From the NCBI RefSeq assembly GCF_016508255.1, contig NZ_JADVKT010000007.1, positions 62,001 to 126,000 on the forward strand: 64,000 nucleotides of DNA, given 5' to 3'. Every line of letters begins with the position of its first letter. Position 1 is the first letter of the stretch. This document shows positions 26,683 through 35,339 of the stretch, in pieces. Origin of the DNA: Acinetobacter calcoaceticus. GTDB lineage: Bacteria > Pseudomonadota > Gammaproteobacteria > Pseudomonadales > Moraxellaceae. The notes under the pieces are model-generated. The model had not been told where the DNA came from. It did not search any database and saw only the letters and a program-made list of their open reading frames with translations. The position numbers and the translations under genes are program-made.

Positions 26683-27875
26683 ATATTAAGTGTGATGAAA
26701 CAACTCACCAGTTAACTGACGAATTCTCTGCTTTACCGATTTGGAAATTGTTGGCTTTTACAGTTGCGGGCTTTCTGACCATCATGACAGAAACCATGCC
26801 AGCAGGTCTGTTGCCCCAAATCAGTCAAGGGCTACATATTTCAGAAGCTTATGCAGGGCAGTTGATAGCAGTGTATGCCTTAGGTTCGGTTTTAGCGGCA
26901 ATACCTCTGATTAGTCTTACCCGTAGTTGGAATCGGAGACCTTTATTACTCAGTGCTATTGCAGGTTTACTTTTATTTAATGCGATTACTGCCTTATCAA
27001 ATGATTATATTCTGACATTGATTGTTCGTTTTATTGCAGGTATGGCAGCGGGTGTTATATGGGGGCTTTTAGCGGGTTATGTAAGACGCATGGTCCCAGC
27101 ATCGTATCAAGGACGAGCTTTAACAATTGCTGGGATTGGTCAGCCAATTGCTTTGGCGATAGGTGTTCCTTTGGGTGCATGGTTGGGAACGTTGTTTGAG
27201 TGGCGTGGCGTATTTTGGATCATGTCTTTACTGGCATTGATTTTATTTGTCTGGATTCGTTTTAGTGTTCCTGATTTTGCGGGGCAGTCAGCACAAAAAA
27301 GGTTGCCTATTTTTAAAGTTCTTTTAATGCCGGGTATTAGAGCTATTTTAGCAGTCGTCTTCCTTTGGATATTGGCTCATAGCATTCTTTATACCTATAT
27401 TTCACCTTTTTTGGCCTCGACAGGGCATGCATACAAAGTTGAGACCATTCTTTTTTTATTTGGTATTTCTTCGATTATAGGCATCGTAATTACGGGAATG
27501 TTTATCGATCGTTCATTAAGAAAAATAATGCTTTTAAGTTTATTTATCTTTGCAATCGCAACAGCACTATTAGGTGTTTATAGTTCTTCAAGTTTTGTCG
27601 TGCTCACGGGTGTAGTGTTATGGGGAATAACCTTTGGTGGCGCTCCAACATTATTACAAACAGCTTTAGCAAATACTGCGGGTCACGAGGCAGATGTCGC
27701 TCAGTCCATGTTAGTGACAGTTTTTAATCTCGCTATCGCATTCGGTGGAATGATTGGTGGGGGACTGCTTGAAAGTTTTGGGGCAGCTTCTTTTCCATGG
27801 TTTATGCTGGCTTTTGCCTTTATTGTGTTATGTACCGTTTACCATGCCCGTAAACATAGTTTTATCTCTTCATAA
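26679..27875 (+). CDS. MFS transporter, DHA1 drug/sugar efflux type
   Basis: Twelve-helix major facilitator of 398 residues. Motif-like features include ETMPAGLLPQIS in helix 1, the loop RSWNRRPLLL, RFIAGMAAGVIWGLLAGYVRRMVP around helix 4-5 and GVPLGAWLGTLFEWRGVFWIM (motif C-like region, described here in part). These fit the AraJ/YdhP/NepI-like group. It is the presumed target of the TetR protein through the operator at 26543. Substrate unknown. Confidence 0.87.
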   Translation: MNIKCDETTHQLTDEFSALPIWKLLAFTVAGFLTIMTETMPAGLLPQISQGLHISEAYAGQLIAVYALGSVLAAIPLISLTRSWNRRPLLLSAIAGLLLFNAITALSNDYILTLIVRFIAGMAAGVIWGLLAGYVRRMVPASYQGRALTIAGIGQPIALAIGVPLGAWLGTLFEWRGVFWIMSLLALILFVWIRFSVPDFAGQSAQKRLPIFKVLLMPGIRAILAVVFLWILAHSILYTYISPFLASTGHAYKVETILFLFGISSIIGIVITGMFIDRSLRKIMLLSLFIFAIATALLGVYSSSSFVVLTGVVLWGITFGGAPTLLQTALANTAGHEADVAQSMLVTVFNLAIAFGGMIGGGLLESFGAASFPWFMLAFAFIVLCTVYHARKHSFISS

Positions 27876-27920
27876 AAGATTTTGCCCTTCATGAATAAAA
27901 GTGAAGGGCAAAATCTTTTT
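27874..27920 (+). terminator. Strong terminator after MFS gene
   Basis: About 18-bp perfect stem (core TTTTGCCCTTCA/TGAAGGGCAAAA) with a T run. Confidence 0.85.
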
Positions 27921-28303
27921 ATAGTCTGATGCAGTGTTGCTAAAAACAGTTATTGAATTGGAAAAATAAACCGTAAAATATAAATAAATTGGAATTTAAA
28001 TTTAACTAATTATTCTTAAATGGGAATAAATTCTTTTTAATTTGATTTATCGCGTAAAAATTACCAATAATATTTAAAATTAGCTGTTCTTAGAAAAACA
28101 ATCCCGCAGGGTGCTAGCTAAACTATATCTCAAGGGTGTGATAGGGATCGAAAAGAGTAGCATGCACCAAAACGTATAACGTTAGTGTGTACTCACCCAA
28201 AAGGTCTCGATTCGGCTTAGGACGCTATAGATCAAAAGTTTATAGGCACAAGGTTATGACTTACAAAGTTATGATTGTTGAAGTAAACCATAGATGTTTT
28301 CCC
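27921..28303. other. Intergenic region with a possible structured RNA
   Basis: The first half is very AT-rich. At 28134-28198 GGGTG/CACCC encloses a bulged AGTA-CA-CAC/GTG-TG-TACT stem capped by AACGT/ACGTT around ATA (28171-28183). GC content rises over the same stretch. It might be a small RNA or a leader of the gene at 28360, but the promoter at 28304 lies after it. Confidence 0.35.
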
Positions 28304-28330
28304 TTGACACCCTAAAAAATTCTCTATAAT
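28304..28330 (+). promoter_or_regulatory. Promoter for the DUF2867 gene
   Basis: TTGACA 28304-28309 and TATAAT 28325-28330, both consensus, with a short 15-bp spacer. The ATG follows 29 bp after the -10. Confidence 0.6.
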
Positions 28331-28359
28331 AAAAACAATATTTTACAAGAATATAATTC

Positions 28360-28863
28360 ATGAATAAGCCTTATCTTTCTGCGCTACCTCCTGACAGTCA
28401 AATCTCATCTCAATTGCACAATGCCTACTTCCACGACTCGTGGAGTATTGTGCTGGGTCAGCCCGACCTGAATGTATTTGAGCAGCTTATTAAAATGTTC
28501 CAGCATACTCCGCATTGGATAGAGTGGAGCATGAATATGCGTAATAAAATTACTTCAAAGATTGGGCTTAAAGACTTAGGAAGTTTTAAGCAAATTGATT
28601 CGGATAAAAAAGAAAATGAGTATGTTATAGGCGACCGAATTGGAATTTTTACCTTGCGACAACGTACCGAAAATGAGTTAGTGATTGGAGACGATGATAA
28701 GCATTTGAATGTAACTTTATCTGTTTATAAGAATGAAAAGACCCAAGTATTGACCATAACCACTGTGGTACATATTAAAAATTGGCTTGGTCGGCTTTAT
28801 ATGTTGCCAGTGATTCCTGCCCACCGAAAAATAGTACCAGCCACTTTACAGATATTGGGTTAG
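28360..28863 (+). CDS. DUF2867-family protein
   Basis: A 167-residue soluble protein with an SRPBCC-like alpha/beta pattern: N-terminal SYFHDSWSIVL-type segment, a central WSMNMRNKITSKIGL helix and the C-terminal LGRLYMLPVIPAHRKIVPATL, typical of DUF2867. The family has no agreed activity; a ligand- or lipid-binding role is often assumed. It is transcribed alone from the promoter at 28304. Confidence 0.78.
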   Translation: MNKPYLSALPPDSQISSQLHNAYFHDSWSIVLGQPDLNVFEQLIKMFQHTPHWIEWSMNMRNKITSKIGLKDLGSFKQIDSDKKENEYVIGDRIGIFTLRQRTENELVIGDDDKHLNVTLSVYKNEKTQVLTITTVVHIKNWLGRLYMLPVIPAHRKIVPATLQILG

Positions 28864-28943
28864 AGCACTATTTTTATTTACGATGTTATCTGTTGAAATC
28901 GTTTATATACTAATCTTATTATCATAATAATGGGCTGAATAAT

Positions 28944-29645
28944 ATGGACAATAAAAACCAGTGTCGCCAATGCACCGTTTGTGGAAAAAATTTTCCCTTA
29001 AAAGATCTGGTCTCTGGTGAAGTCATTCGAGATGTAATTGGTGAAGAAATCTTGAAAGATTATCCAGAGTGGTCTTTTTCAACCTTTATTTGTCGCAATG
29101 ATTTGGCGGTCTACCGTATTAAATATGTGCAATCACTATTGCGTTCAGAAAAGGGTGAGTTAACAACTTTGGAGAATGAAGTGATTGGCAGTATGCAACG
29201 GCATGAACTGATTACTCGTAATACAGAGACAGAGTTCGATCAAAATTGGACTTTGGGGGAAAAACTGGCAGATAAAATAGCTTCATTTGGTGGAAGTTGG
29301 GTCTTTTTAACTTGTTTTGGGCTATTTTTAGTGGTTTGGATCCTTTTTAATACCGTAGTGATGGTAGTGCATCCTGTCGATCCTTATCCTTTTATTTTGC
29401 TTAATCTGGTGTTGTCGTGCTTAGCTGCAATTCAGGCACCTGTCATTATGATGAGTCAAAATCGTCAAGAGGCAAAAGATCGCTTACGTTCTCAACATGA
29501 CTATCAAATTAATCTAAAAGCTGAGCTTGAGATTCGCCATTTACATGAAAAAATGGATCATCTTTTATCACATCAATGGGAAAGACTTGCACATATTCAA
29601 GAAATTCAGCTCGATCTTTTATCTGAAATGAATAAAAAACGGTAA
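28944..29645 (+). CDS. DUF1003 membrane protein with zinc-binding N-terminus
   Basis: A 233-residue protein with a cysteine pair CRQCTVCGK at 6-14 and a further cysteine in STFICRND, probably a metal site, then two adjacent transmembrane helices (about 120-165: SWVFLTCFGLFLVVWILFN and PFILLNLVLSCLAAIQAPVI). The loop between them holds the PVDPYPF motif and the region after is MMSQNRQ, hallmarks of DUF1003. The C-terminal helix is charged. Function unknown. Confidence 0.85.
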   Translation: MDNKNQCRQCTVCGKNFPLKDLVSGEVIRDVIGEEILKDYPEWSFSTFICRNDLAVYRIKYVQSLLRSEKGELTTLENEVIGSMQRHELITRNTETEFDQNWTLGEKLADKIASFGGSWVFLTCFGLFLVVWILFNTVVMVVHPVDPYPFILLNLVLSCLAAIQAPVIMMSQNRQEAKDRLRSQHDYQINLKAELEIRHLHEKMDHLLSHQWERLAHIQEIQLDLLSEMNKKR

Positions 29646-29657
29646 AAACTGAATCTG

Positions 29658-29673
29658 AGTTTCACGTGGAACA
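29658..29673. promoter_or_regulatory. parS-like ParB binding site
   Basis: AGTTTCACGTGGAACA matches the bacterial parS consensus TGTTTCACGTGAAACA at 14 of 16 positions and contains the 14-bp core GTTTCACGTGGAAC, a form known from Pseudomonas. It lies between two genes. Chromosomal parS sites cluster near oriC, and this locus is near the origin in related genomes as far as I recall. Confidence 0.65.
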
Positions 29674-29756
29674 TGATGAGCTGTATAGAATATTTTGCGG
29701 TAAATCGGAAATTTCTTTATGATCTGCCGCCATGCTCCATTGCTGTTTCTACGACC

Positions 29757-30422
29757 ATGCCTTTAAACGACAACTTTGTTTATTCTCCGCCACAAGACCC
29801 TCTTTCAATTTTATTTGAAGATGATGACTTGATTGTGGTTGATAAGCCAGCGGGCTTATTGTCGGTTATGGGGCGGTTGCCTGAGCATCATGACAGTGCT
29901 TATTTACGGGTGCTTGAAAAGTTCCCTTTAGCCAAAGTGACTCATCGTTTAGATATGGCGACTTCGGGTTTGCTTATGTTTGCCAAGCATCGTGATGCAG
30001 AAGTTGCGGTGAGTAAAATGTTTCAGGCTAGAACGGTCAAAAAGCACTATATTGCTTTGGTTCAAGGCCAAGTTGCAGAAGAGGGTAGTGTTGAAGTTCC
30101 TTTAATTACCGATTGGGAAAATCGGCCAAGACAAATAGTACATTTTGAATTGGGTAAACATGCTAAAACCTTATTTCAACCTCTCGTTTATGATGCTCAA
30201 ACAGATCAAAGCCGTGTATTACTAGAGCCAGTGACAGGGCGTTCGCATCAGCTACGTGTTCACATGATGCATATTGGACATCCGATTATGGGGGATAAGT
30301 TATATCACCCTGAACCTAAGCAATTTCACTTAAACCGAATGGCGTTACATGCAGCCTATTTGGCTTTCAAGCATCCATTAAATGGCAGGGATGTGGTGAT
30401 TGAGTCGCTGGTCCCTTTTTAA
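29757..30422 (+). CDS. rluA: RluA-family 23S rRNA/tRNA pseudouridine synthase
   Basis: Converts uridine to pseudouridine in structured RNA. The start at 29757 (MPLNDNFVYSPP) gives 221 residues, like E. coli RluA (219); an upstream ATG at 29673 would add 28 residues that do not look conserved and overlap the parS-like site. The catalytic aspartate is in VTHRLDMATSGLLMFAK, and the family's DKPAGLLSV and GRSHQLRVHM motifs are intact. No S4 domain. The specific target (tRNA U32 and 23S U746 in E. coli) is inferred from length. Confidence 0.85.
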   Translation: MPLNDNFVYSPPQDPLSILFEDDDLIVVDKPAGLLSVMGRLPEHHDSAYLRVLEKFPLAKVTHRLDMATSGLLMFAKHRDAEVAVSKMFQARTVKKHYIALVQGQVAEEGSVEVPLITDWENRPRQIVHFELGKHAKTLFQPLVYDAQTDQSRVLLEPVTGRSHQLRVHMMHIGHPIMGDKLYHPEPKQFHLNRMALHAAYLAFKHPLNGRDVVIESLVPF

Positions 30423-30549
30423 AATTTATATAATTAAAAAAATTAATTTGATGCAATTGGGAACGGAATATATACCCAAACTGCAATAAAAGTCGGGTAT
30501 TCTTAATGTCGAATAATATTAATACGGCGACAACAACAAGGATCATATT

Positions 30550-30930
30550 ATGACTCGTGACTACGAACAATTTCCAGATGACGACAATGGCAATGTACTT
30601 TGGCAAATGGTTGAAGACGGGGATGATTTAACCGACTTGCATGAAATTGAATTTTCTATTGCTTTTCAAGATCAAAAGAATGCAGAGCAATGTGCGATCT
30701 ATTTACTTTACCAAGAACAAAAAGTTTCACTTTTTCAAGATGATTCTGTTGAGCCAAATGAATGGGTTATTACTGTCTTTGTTAACATGGAACCAGAGTA
30801 TTCGGATATTGTTGACTTAGAGCAATGGTTTTCCAGCATCGCTGAAAAATTTCAGGGTGAATATGATGGATGGGGTTGCATGGCCTATGTCTTTGATGAA
30901 GATAGCGAAGAAGATGATATTTTGCAGTAA
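30550..30930 (+). CDS. rraB: RNase E inhibitor RraB-like protein
   Basis: Acidic protein of 126 residues with the RraB fold: an N-terminal DDGNGNVLWQMVEDGDDLT-type helix, a central strand and the signature AEKFQGEYDGWGCMAYVFDE near the C-terminus, ending in an acidic tail. RraB binds RNase E and lowers mRNA decay in E. coli. The gene stands alone with a short upstream region. Family assignment is good; the effect in Acinetobacter is inferred. Confidence 0.82.
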   Translation: MTRDYEQFPDDDNGNVLWQMVEDGDDLTDLHEIEFSIAFQDQKNAEQCAIYLLYQEQKVSLFQDDSVEPNEWVITVFVNMEPEYSDIVDLEQWFSSIAEKFQGEYDGWGCMAYVFDEDSEEDDILQ

Positions 30931-30958
30931 TCTCTAACATTGGGACGGGAGCTTTAAA

Positions 30959-31339
30959 ATGATCTTATCTCAAAAAGAAATTGCAGTACGATTTTTAGAA
31001 CTTGCCGCTGCTGGCGAAGTTGATGAAGCCTATAGCAATTATACTGCTCCAAACTTCAAGCATCACAACCCTTATTATGCAGGTGATGCGACTTCTTTGA
31101 AGGAAGGAATGCGTGAAAGCGCGATTGAAACGCCAAACAAAGCTTTTGACGTTCAACATGTCATTGAAGATGGTGCTTTAGTTGCTGTGCATTCTAAACT
31201 TGAAATGCAAATGAATGACAAGCTAAGCATCTTAGCTGTGGTTCATATTTGCCGTTTCGAGAATGGAAAAATTGCTGAGTTTTGGGATGTGGGTCAAATA
31301 CAGCCCGATCCACTCGTCAATGAAAATGGTATGTTTTAA
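30959..31339 (+). CDS. SnoaL/NTF2-like protein
   Basis: A 126-residue cone-shaped NTF2 fold protein: VRFLELAAAGEVDEAYSNY, then KHHNPYYAGD with two histidines facing the pocket, and FENGKIAEFWDVGQ at the end, the usual SnoaL-like C-terminus. Members are polyketide cyclases or ligand-binding proteins of unknown role. GGGACGGGAG precedes the start. It follows rraB by 28 bp, so the two may be cotranscribed. Confidence 0.82.
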   Translation: MILSQKEIAVRFLELAAAGEVDEAYSNYTAPNFKHHNPYYAGDATSLKEGMRESAIETPNKAFDVQHVIEDGALVAVHSKLEMQMNDKLSILAVVHICRFENGKIAEFWDVGQIQPDPLVNENGMF

Positions 31340-31341
31340 TG

Positions 31342-31372
31342 AAAAGCCCGAAAATGATTCGGGCTTTTTTAT
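31342..31372 (+). terminator. Terminator after SnoaL-like gene (bidirectional)
   Basis: AAAAGCCCGAA/TTCGGGCTTTT stem followed by T; also suits the convergent TonB receptor gene. Confidence 0.82.
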
Positions 31373-31383
31373 TTATGGATTAA

Positions 31384-33474
31384 TCAGAATTTCCACTGTG
31401 CCGAAATTGAGGCGTTGAGTGGTTCACCTGGTTGAACCCACAAATCGCTATAGCTTGAAACATAATAGGTTTTATCAAACAGATTATTCACATTGAGCTG
31501 ATAACGTAATCGGTCAGATGGGGCATAGTAGCCATTTAAATTAACCAGCGTATAACTTGGTAAATTAAAGCCATTATCAAGGTTATGACCACTGCGCTCA
31601 CCGCCATAGGTCAGGTTAGCACCTACACCTGCTTTTCGTGGGCCTTCTTGCAGAAATTCATAATTGGTGCTCACAGCACCTTGGTGTTTTGGAACATTGC
31701 TCAGACGTGCGCCTTTTGCCAAGTCTTGGTCTTTTTCAATTTGAGCATCGGTGTAACTATAGTTGGCATTGACGAACCATCGGTCATTGATCTGACTATT
31801 TAAGTCAAACTCAACGCCTTTACTGCTGACTTCGCCTGCTGCGGTTTGAAAGTTACTATCGATTGGATCGGTTGTTAGAACATTCTGCTTTTTCATTTTA
31901 AACAAAGCGAGACTAAGCACACTTTGGTCATTCATTTTATATTTAGTACCAATCTCATAGCTTTCACCTTTTTCAGGAGCAAAAGTCTGACCATTTCGGT
32001 TCATACCACTATTCATGGCAAATGAGCGACCATAGTTGCTATAAAAAGCCCATTGGTCAGAGGCTTTAAAATTTACTCCGAAACGTGGACTATTCTGGTG
32101 AAGCGTCTGGTTGCTTTCAGTCTGAGTCAGGTGATTTTTAAAGTCTTGTTCGACCTGATCAAAACGGTTGCCGAATAACACGCTCCACTGATCATTAAAA
32201 AAGATCTGGTCTTGTACATTAAGCGCAAAGTAACGCTGCTGTTCTTTGGTGTTGGTGAACGGGGCTAAATTTGGTAAATATTTGCCATATTCAGGTTGGT
32301 AAATATCAATTGTGTTAGGCATGCCTGAACTGTGATTGCGACGAAGCTGATTTTGCTTATAGTCAAGTTGACCAAGCTCGGTTGAAAGTAAAATTTCATG
32401 GCGAGCCCACGACGTATCAACCTTGCCAAGTAACTCTGTCTGAGCCAGAACATCTTCACTCGTATAATCACGATAGCGACGTTGACGTTCTAAAGTACGG
32501 CCATCGGCTTGCATACGACGAGGTTCGGTTGCAAAGCCGACCATTTTGGCGTCTTTATAGCTGACTGCACTATTTAGTTTCCAGTCAGGGTTAAACTCGT
32601 GACTCAGACGTAATTGATAAAAGTAATCTTTTATTTTCAAATCGCCATCGTCAGGCTCACCTGTAAAGGTTTTCGGGTCCATCACAAACTGGTGGTTGAC
32701 TGTGCTTACACCACGGTCAAAGGTCCCTTTATGCTCTGTAAATTCACTGTCAAAATCGAGTTGCGTTTGGTCTGAAATTTTCCATGTGAGCTGTGGTGAA
32801 AAGAACCAGAGTTCACTGCTGACATGATCACGGAAGCTTTGATTATCTTCATGAGCGACTGCTACACGATAAGCGAGTTCATCGTTAATAGGGGCGGTGT
32901 GTTCCAGACTAATTCGATATTGTTCTTGGCTATTGGCACGTAGGTTAAGTTCACTTCCGCTTTCCCATTGTGGTTTTTTACTGTTTAGGTTGAGCAAACC
33001 GCCTGTTTCCCCACGACCATATAAAGCCGCCATTGGCCCTTTTAAAAACTCTAAAGATTCAATATTGACTACATCTTTAGGAGCACTGATCCCTCGGTTT
33101 ACACTCAAACCATTACGGATCATAGAGGCACCTAAATTGGGGTCGGTACTAAAACCACGGAAAGAGTAATTATCCCAAAAGCCACCACCAAAACTATTTT
33201 GATGAAAAACCCCGCTTACTAAGTTTAATGCATCGTCAATTCGCTGAACGTCTTGTTGTTCCATCATTTGCTTGGAAACAAAAGCATGGTTAAAAGGAAC
33301 ATCTAAAACATCGTGAGAAAACTTAGTCGCTGAGCTATTTTGACTCACATTTTCTTGGGTACTTTCAGCCTGAACGCGTATGGTCTCAAGTACCGTTGAC
33401 GTTTCTTCTGCCCAAATGAATGTTGATATAAATGATAGTCCTAGTGAAGACAACAATCCTAATTTGTGTTGCAT
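31384..33474 (-). CDS. TonB-dependent siderophore receptor
   Basis: Outer-membrane iron-siderophore receptor, 696 residues. A signal peptide of about 21 residues ends at FIWA-EE. The plug domain follows with VNIESLEFLKGPMAALYGRGETGGLLNL near residues 125-155, described as the TonB plug signature, then a 22-strand barrel ending in the aromatic C-terminus AQWKF. The family includes FhuE/FpvA/PupB-like receptors; the ligand cannot be told. No siderophore synthesis gene is adjacent. The control region shared with the divergent DUF1624 gene has a 26-bp inverted repeat but no clear Fur box. Confidence 0.9.
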   Translation of the reverse strand: MQHKLGLLSSLGLSFISTFIWAEETSTVLETIRVQAESTQENVSQNSSATKFSHDVLDVPFNHAFVSKQMMEQQDVQRIDDALNLVSGVFHQNSFGGGFWDNYSFRGFSTDPNLGASMIRNGLSVNRGISAPKDVVNIESLEFLKGPMAALYGRGETGGLLNLNSKKPQWESGSELNLRANSQEQYRISLEHTAPINDELAYRVAVAHEDNQSFRDHVSSELWFFSPQLTWKISDQTQLDFDSEFTEHKGTFDRGVSTVNHQFVMDPKTFTGEPDDGDLKIKDYFYQLRLSHEFNPDWKLNSAVSYKDAKMVGFATEPRRMQADGRTLERQRRYRDYTSEDVLAQTELLGKVDTSWARHEILLSTELGQLDYKQNQLRRNHSSGMPNTIDIYQPEYGKYLPNLAPFTNTKEQQRYFALNVQDQIFFNDQWSVLFGNRFDQVEQDFKNHLTQTESNQTLHQNSPRFGVNFKASDQWAFYSNYGRSFAMNSGMNRNGQTFAPEKGESYEIGTKYKMNDQSVLSLALFKMKKQNVLTTDPIDSNFQTAAGEVSSKGVEFDLNSQINDRWFVNANYSYTDAQIEKDQDLAKGARLSNVPKHQGAVSTNYEFLQEGPRKAGVGANLTYGGERSGHNLDNGFNLPSYTLVNLNGYYAPSDRLRYQLNVNNLFDKTYYVSSYSDLWVQPGEPLNASISAQWKF

Positions 33475-33505
33475 AAATTATCAGCCATAAAAGACAAAAG
33501 AAGTT

Positions 33506-33531
33506 TAATGTAATAATATAACGTTACATTA
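33506..33531. promoter_or_regulatory. Inverted repeat between divergent genes
   Basis: TAATGTAA and TTACATTA, perfect 8-bp arms 10 bp apart, 32 bp before the receptor start. It may be an operator for one or both genes. Confidence 0.5.
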
Positions 33532-33548
33532 TTTTGTTGATTACTGCT

Positions 33549-34694
33549 ATGTCTTTAGAAAAAAATATTGAACGTTTACAGTCGATTGATGCATTGCGTG
33601 GTTTAGTCATCATGATTATGTTACTCGACCATGTAAGAGAAACTTTCTATTTGCATAAGCAGGTTACAGATCCAATGGACGTAACATTAACAGAACCAGC
33701 TTTATTTGGAAGTCGGTTATTGGCACATATTTGCGCGCCAGTTTTTGTGCTTTTAACTGGAATTTCTGCATTTTTATTTCACTCAAAAAAACAAGATTTA
33801 CAACAAACTCGTGCTTTTTTATTAAAGCGCGGCTTATTTTTGATTGTGCTAGAGCTCACCCTTGTGAATTTTGCATGGACGGCAACTTTTCCTCCCGAAG
33901 TCATTTACTTACAGGTGATTTGGGCGATTGGTATTAGCATGGTGGTGTTAGCCGGTTGTGTGGGGTTGCCTTTGCCTGTCCTTGCTGGAGCAGCTTTGGT
34001 TATTATTTTTGGGCACAACTTATTAGATTCGGTGCACTTTTCACAAGGCGTCTTACAAAATATATGGTTCGTTTTACATGACCGTGGCTGGCTTGAGTTC
34101 GCGGGCATAAAGCTTCGCACAAGTTATCCAGTTTTACCGTGGATTGGCCTGATTTTATTAGGCTACGTTTTAGGTCAGTTCTTTAGTTCAAAATATACAG
34201 CAAAGCAAAGAAGCCGCACTTTATTCAGTCTTGGTTTAGCAAGTATTGGGTTATTTGTTTTACTACGCTTTATCAATATCTATGGCGACCAGCCTTGGCA
34301 ACATTTTGAGTCATTACAACTGAGCCTCATGAGCTTTTTTAACCTCACCAAGTATCCGCCGTCTTTATTGTTTATTTTGCTGAATGTTGGTATTGGCTTA
34401 ATTGTGCTCGTTGCTTTTGAACGTGTGCAGCACTATTCGTTTCTAAAACCATTGGTGGTGTTTGGTTCGGTGCCTATGTTCTTTTATTTATTGCATTTAT
34501 ATGTGTTGAAACTGATGTATATGTTTGCGCTAAGTGTGTGGGGAGCCAACTACGGGAATTATTTATCGGTTAACCATGTATGGATGCTGTGGTTAATCAC
34601 AATTGTGCTGACTTTTGCACTTTATCCAGCGGTTAAATGGTTCTCAAAATTCAAACATCAAAATAAACATATTTCGATTTTAAAATATTTCTAA
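33549..34694 (+). CDS. DUF1624/HGSNAT-like membrane acyltransferase
   Basis: Integral membrane protein of 381 residues with about ten hydrophobic segments. The family signature SIDALRGLVIMIMLLDHVRE is at 12-31 with the conserved histidine, and LFYLLHLYVLKL-type sequence near the C-terminus (residues ~320-335) matches heparan-alpha-glucosaminide acetyltransferase-like proteins. It is thought to move an acyl group across the membrane to a sugar; the acceptor is unknown. The ATG at 33549 is chosen over an upstream TTG. Confidence 0.82.
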   Translation: MSLEKNIERLQSIDALRGLVIMIMLLDHVRETFYLHKQVTDPMDVTLTEPALFGSRLLAHICAPVFVLLTGISAFLFHSKKQDLQQTRAFLLKRGLFLIVLELTLVNFAWTATFPPEVIYLQVIWAIGISMVVLAGCVGLPLPVLAGAALVIIFGHNLLDSVHFSQGVLQNIWFVLHDRGWLEFAGIKLRTSYPVLPWIGLILLGYVLGQFFSSKYTAKQRSRTLFSLGLASIGLFVLLRFINIYGDQPWQHFESLQLSLMSFFNLTKYPPSLLFILLNVGIGLIVLVAFERVQHYSFLKPLVVFGSVPMFFYLLHLYVLKLMYMFALSVWGANYGNYLSVNHVWMLWLITIVLTFALYPAVKWFSKFKHQNKHISILKYF

Positions 34695-34735
34695 TTTTCA
34701 AAATGTGGGTAAAGCGAGTTTAGAGAGAACTCGCT

Positions 34736-35203
34736 TTACTTGCTCACATCTAAATATAGGGTTTCTTTGACTTCTTCCATGACCACATAACTATGTGAAG
34801 ATGCCGAAGCGGGGAGTTTCTTTAATAGATCACCCAACAATCTGCGGTATGCGCTCATTTCCTTTAAACGGGCTTTTACAAGGTAGTCAAACTCACCTGA
34901 AATGAGGTGACATTCCAATACTTCAGGAATTTCGACCAAGTCTCTGGCCACCTGATCAAATACATCGCCTGATTTGGCAGAGAGCTTAATTTCTAAAAAG
35001 ACAAGCAGGTTACGGTCTACATGGGCTGGGTTTAGACGGGCGTAATAACCCATGATAATGCCATCGCGTTCAAGGCGTTTTACACGCTCTGAACAGGGGG
35101 TGGTAGACAGGTTGACTCTCGATGCCAACTCACTAATCGCAATTCGTCCTTCACGCTGCAAAATGTCCAGAATCATGCGATCTATACGATCTAAGGGGCG
35201 CAT
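34736..35203 (-). CDS. Lrp/AsnC-family regulator of D-amino-acid genes
   Basis: Regulator of 155 residues: N-terminal HTH (ILDILQREGRIAISELASRVNLS) and a RAM ligand domain (LECHLISGEFDYLVKAR). It is divergent from dadA, as DadR/BkdR-like regulators are, and probably activates the dadA-alr operon in response to alanine. Its final helix VMEEVKETLYLDVSK is typical of the Lrp close relatives. The 136-bp divergent region should hold the binding sites. Confidence 0.87.
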   Translation of the reverse strand: MRPLDRIDRMILDILQREGRIAISELASRVNLSTTPCSERVKRLERDGIIMGYYARLNPAHVDRNLLVFLEIKLSAKSGDVFDQVARDLVEIPEVLECHLISGEFDYLVKARLKEMSAYRRLLGDLLKKLPASASSHSYVVMEEVKETLYLDVSK

Positions 35204-35339
35204 AGATATTTCCTCTTTTTTTTAAATTCTCGCGAGAAAAACATTAATTTACCTAGATTATACCCTGAAAAACAGTGAAATAAACTATTGATGCAGAAAT
35301 ATACTAGTTAAATAAACTGGTGTGCGTGAGGGAATGGAA

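Noticed and set aside
29673..29756. Longer rluA start at 29673
   Set aside because: It overlaps the parS-like palindrome, adds 28 residues absent from RluA proteins of known length, and the 221-residue form already covers the whole domain.
33474..33549. Fur box in front of the TonB receptor
   Set aside because: The inverted repeat is TAATGTAA/TTACATTA and lacks the GATAAT-type hexamer repeats.
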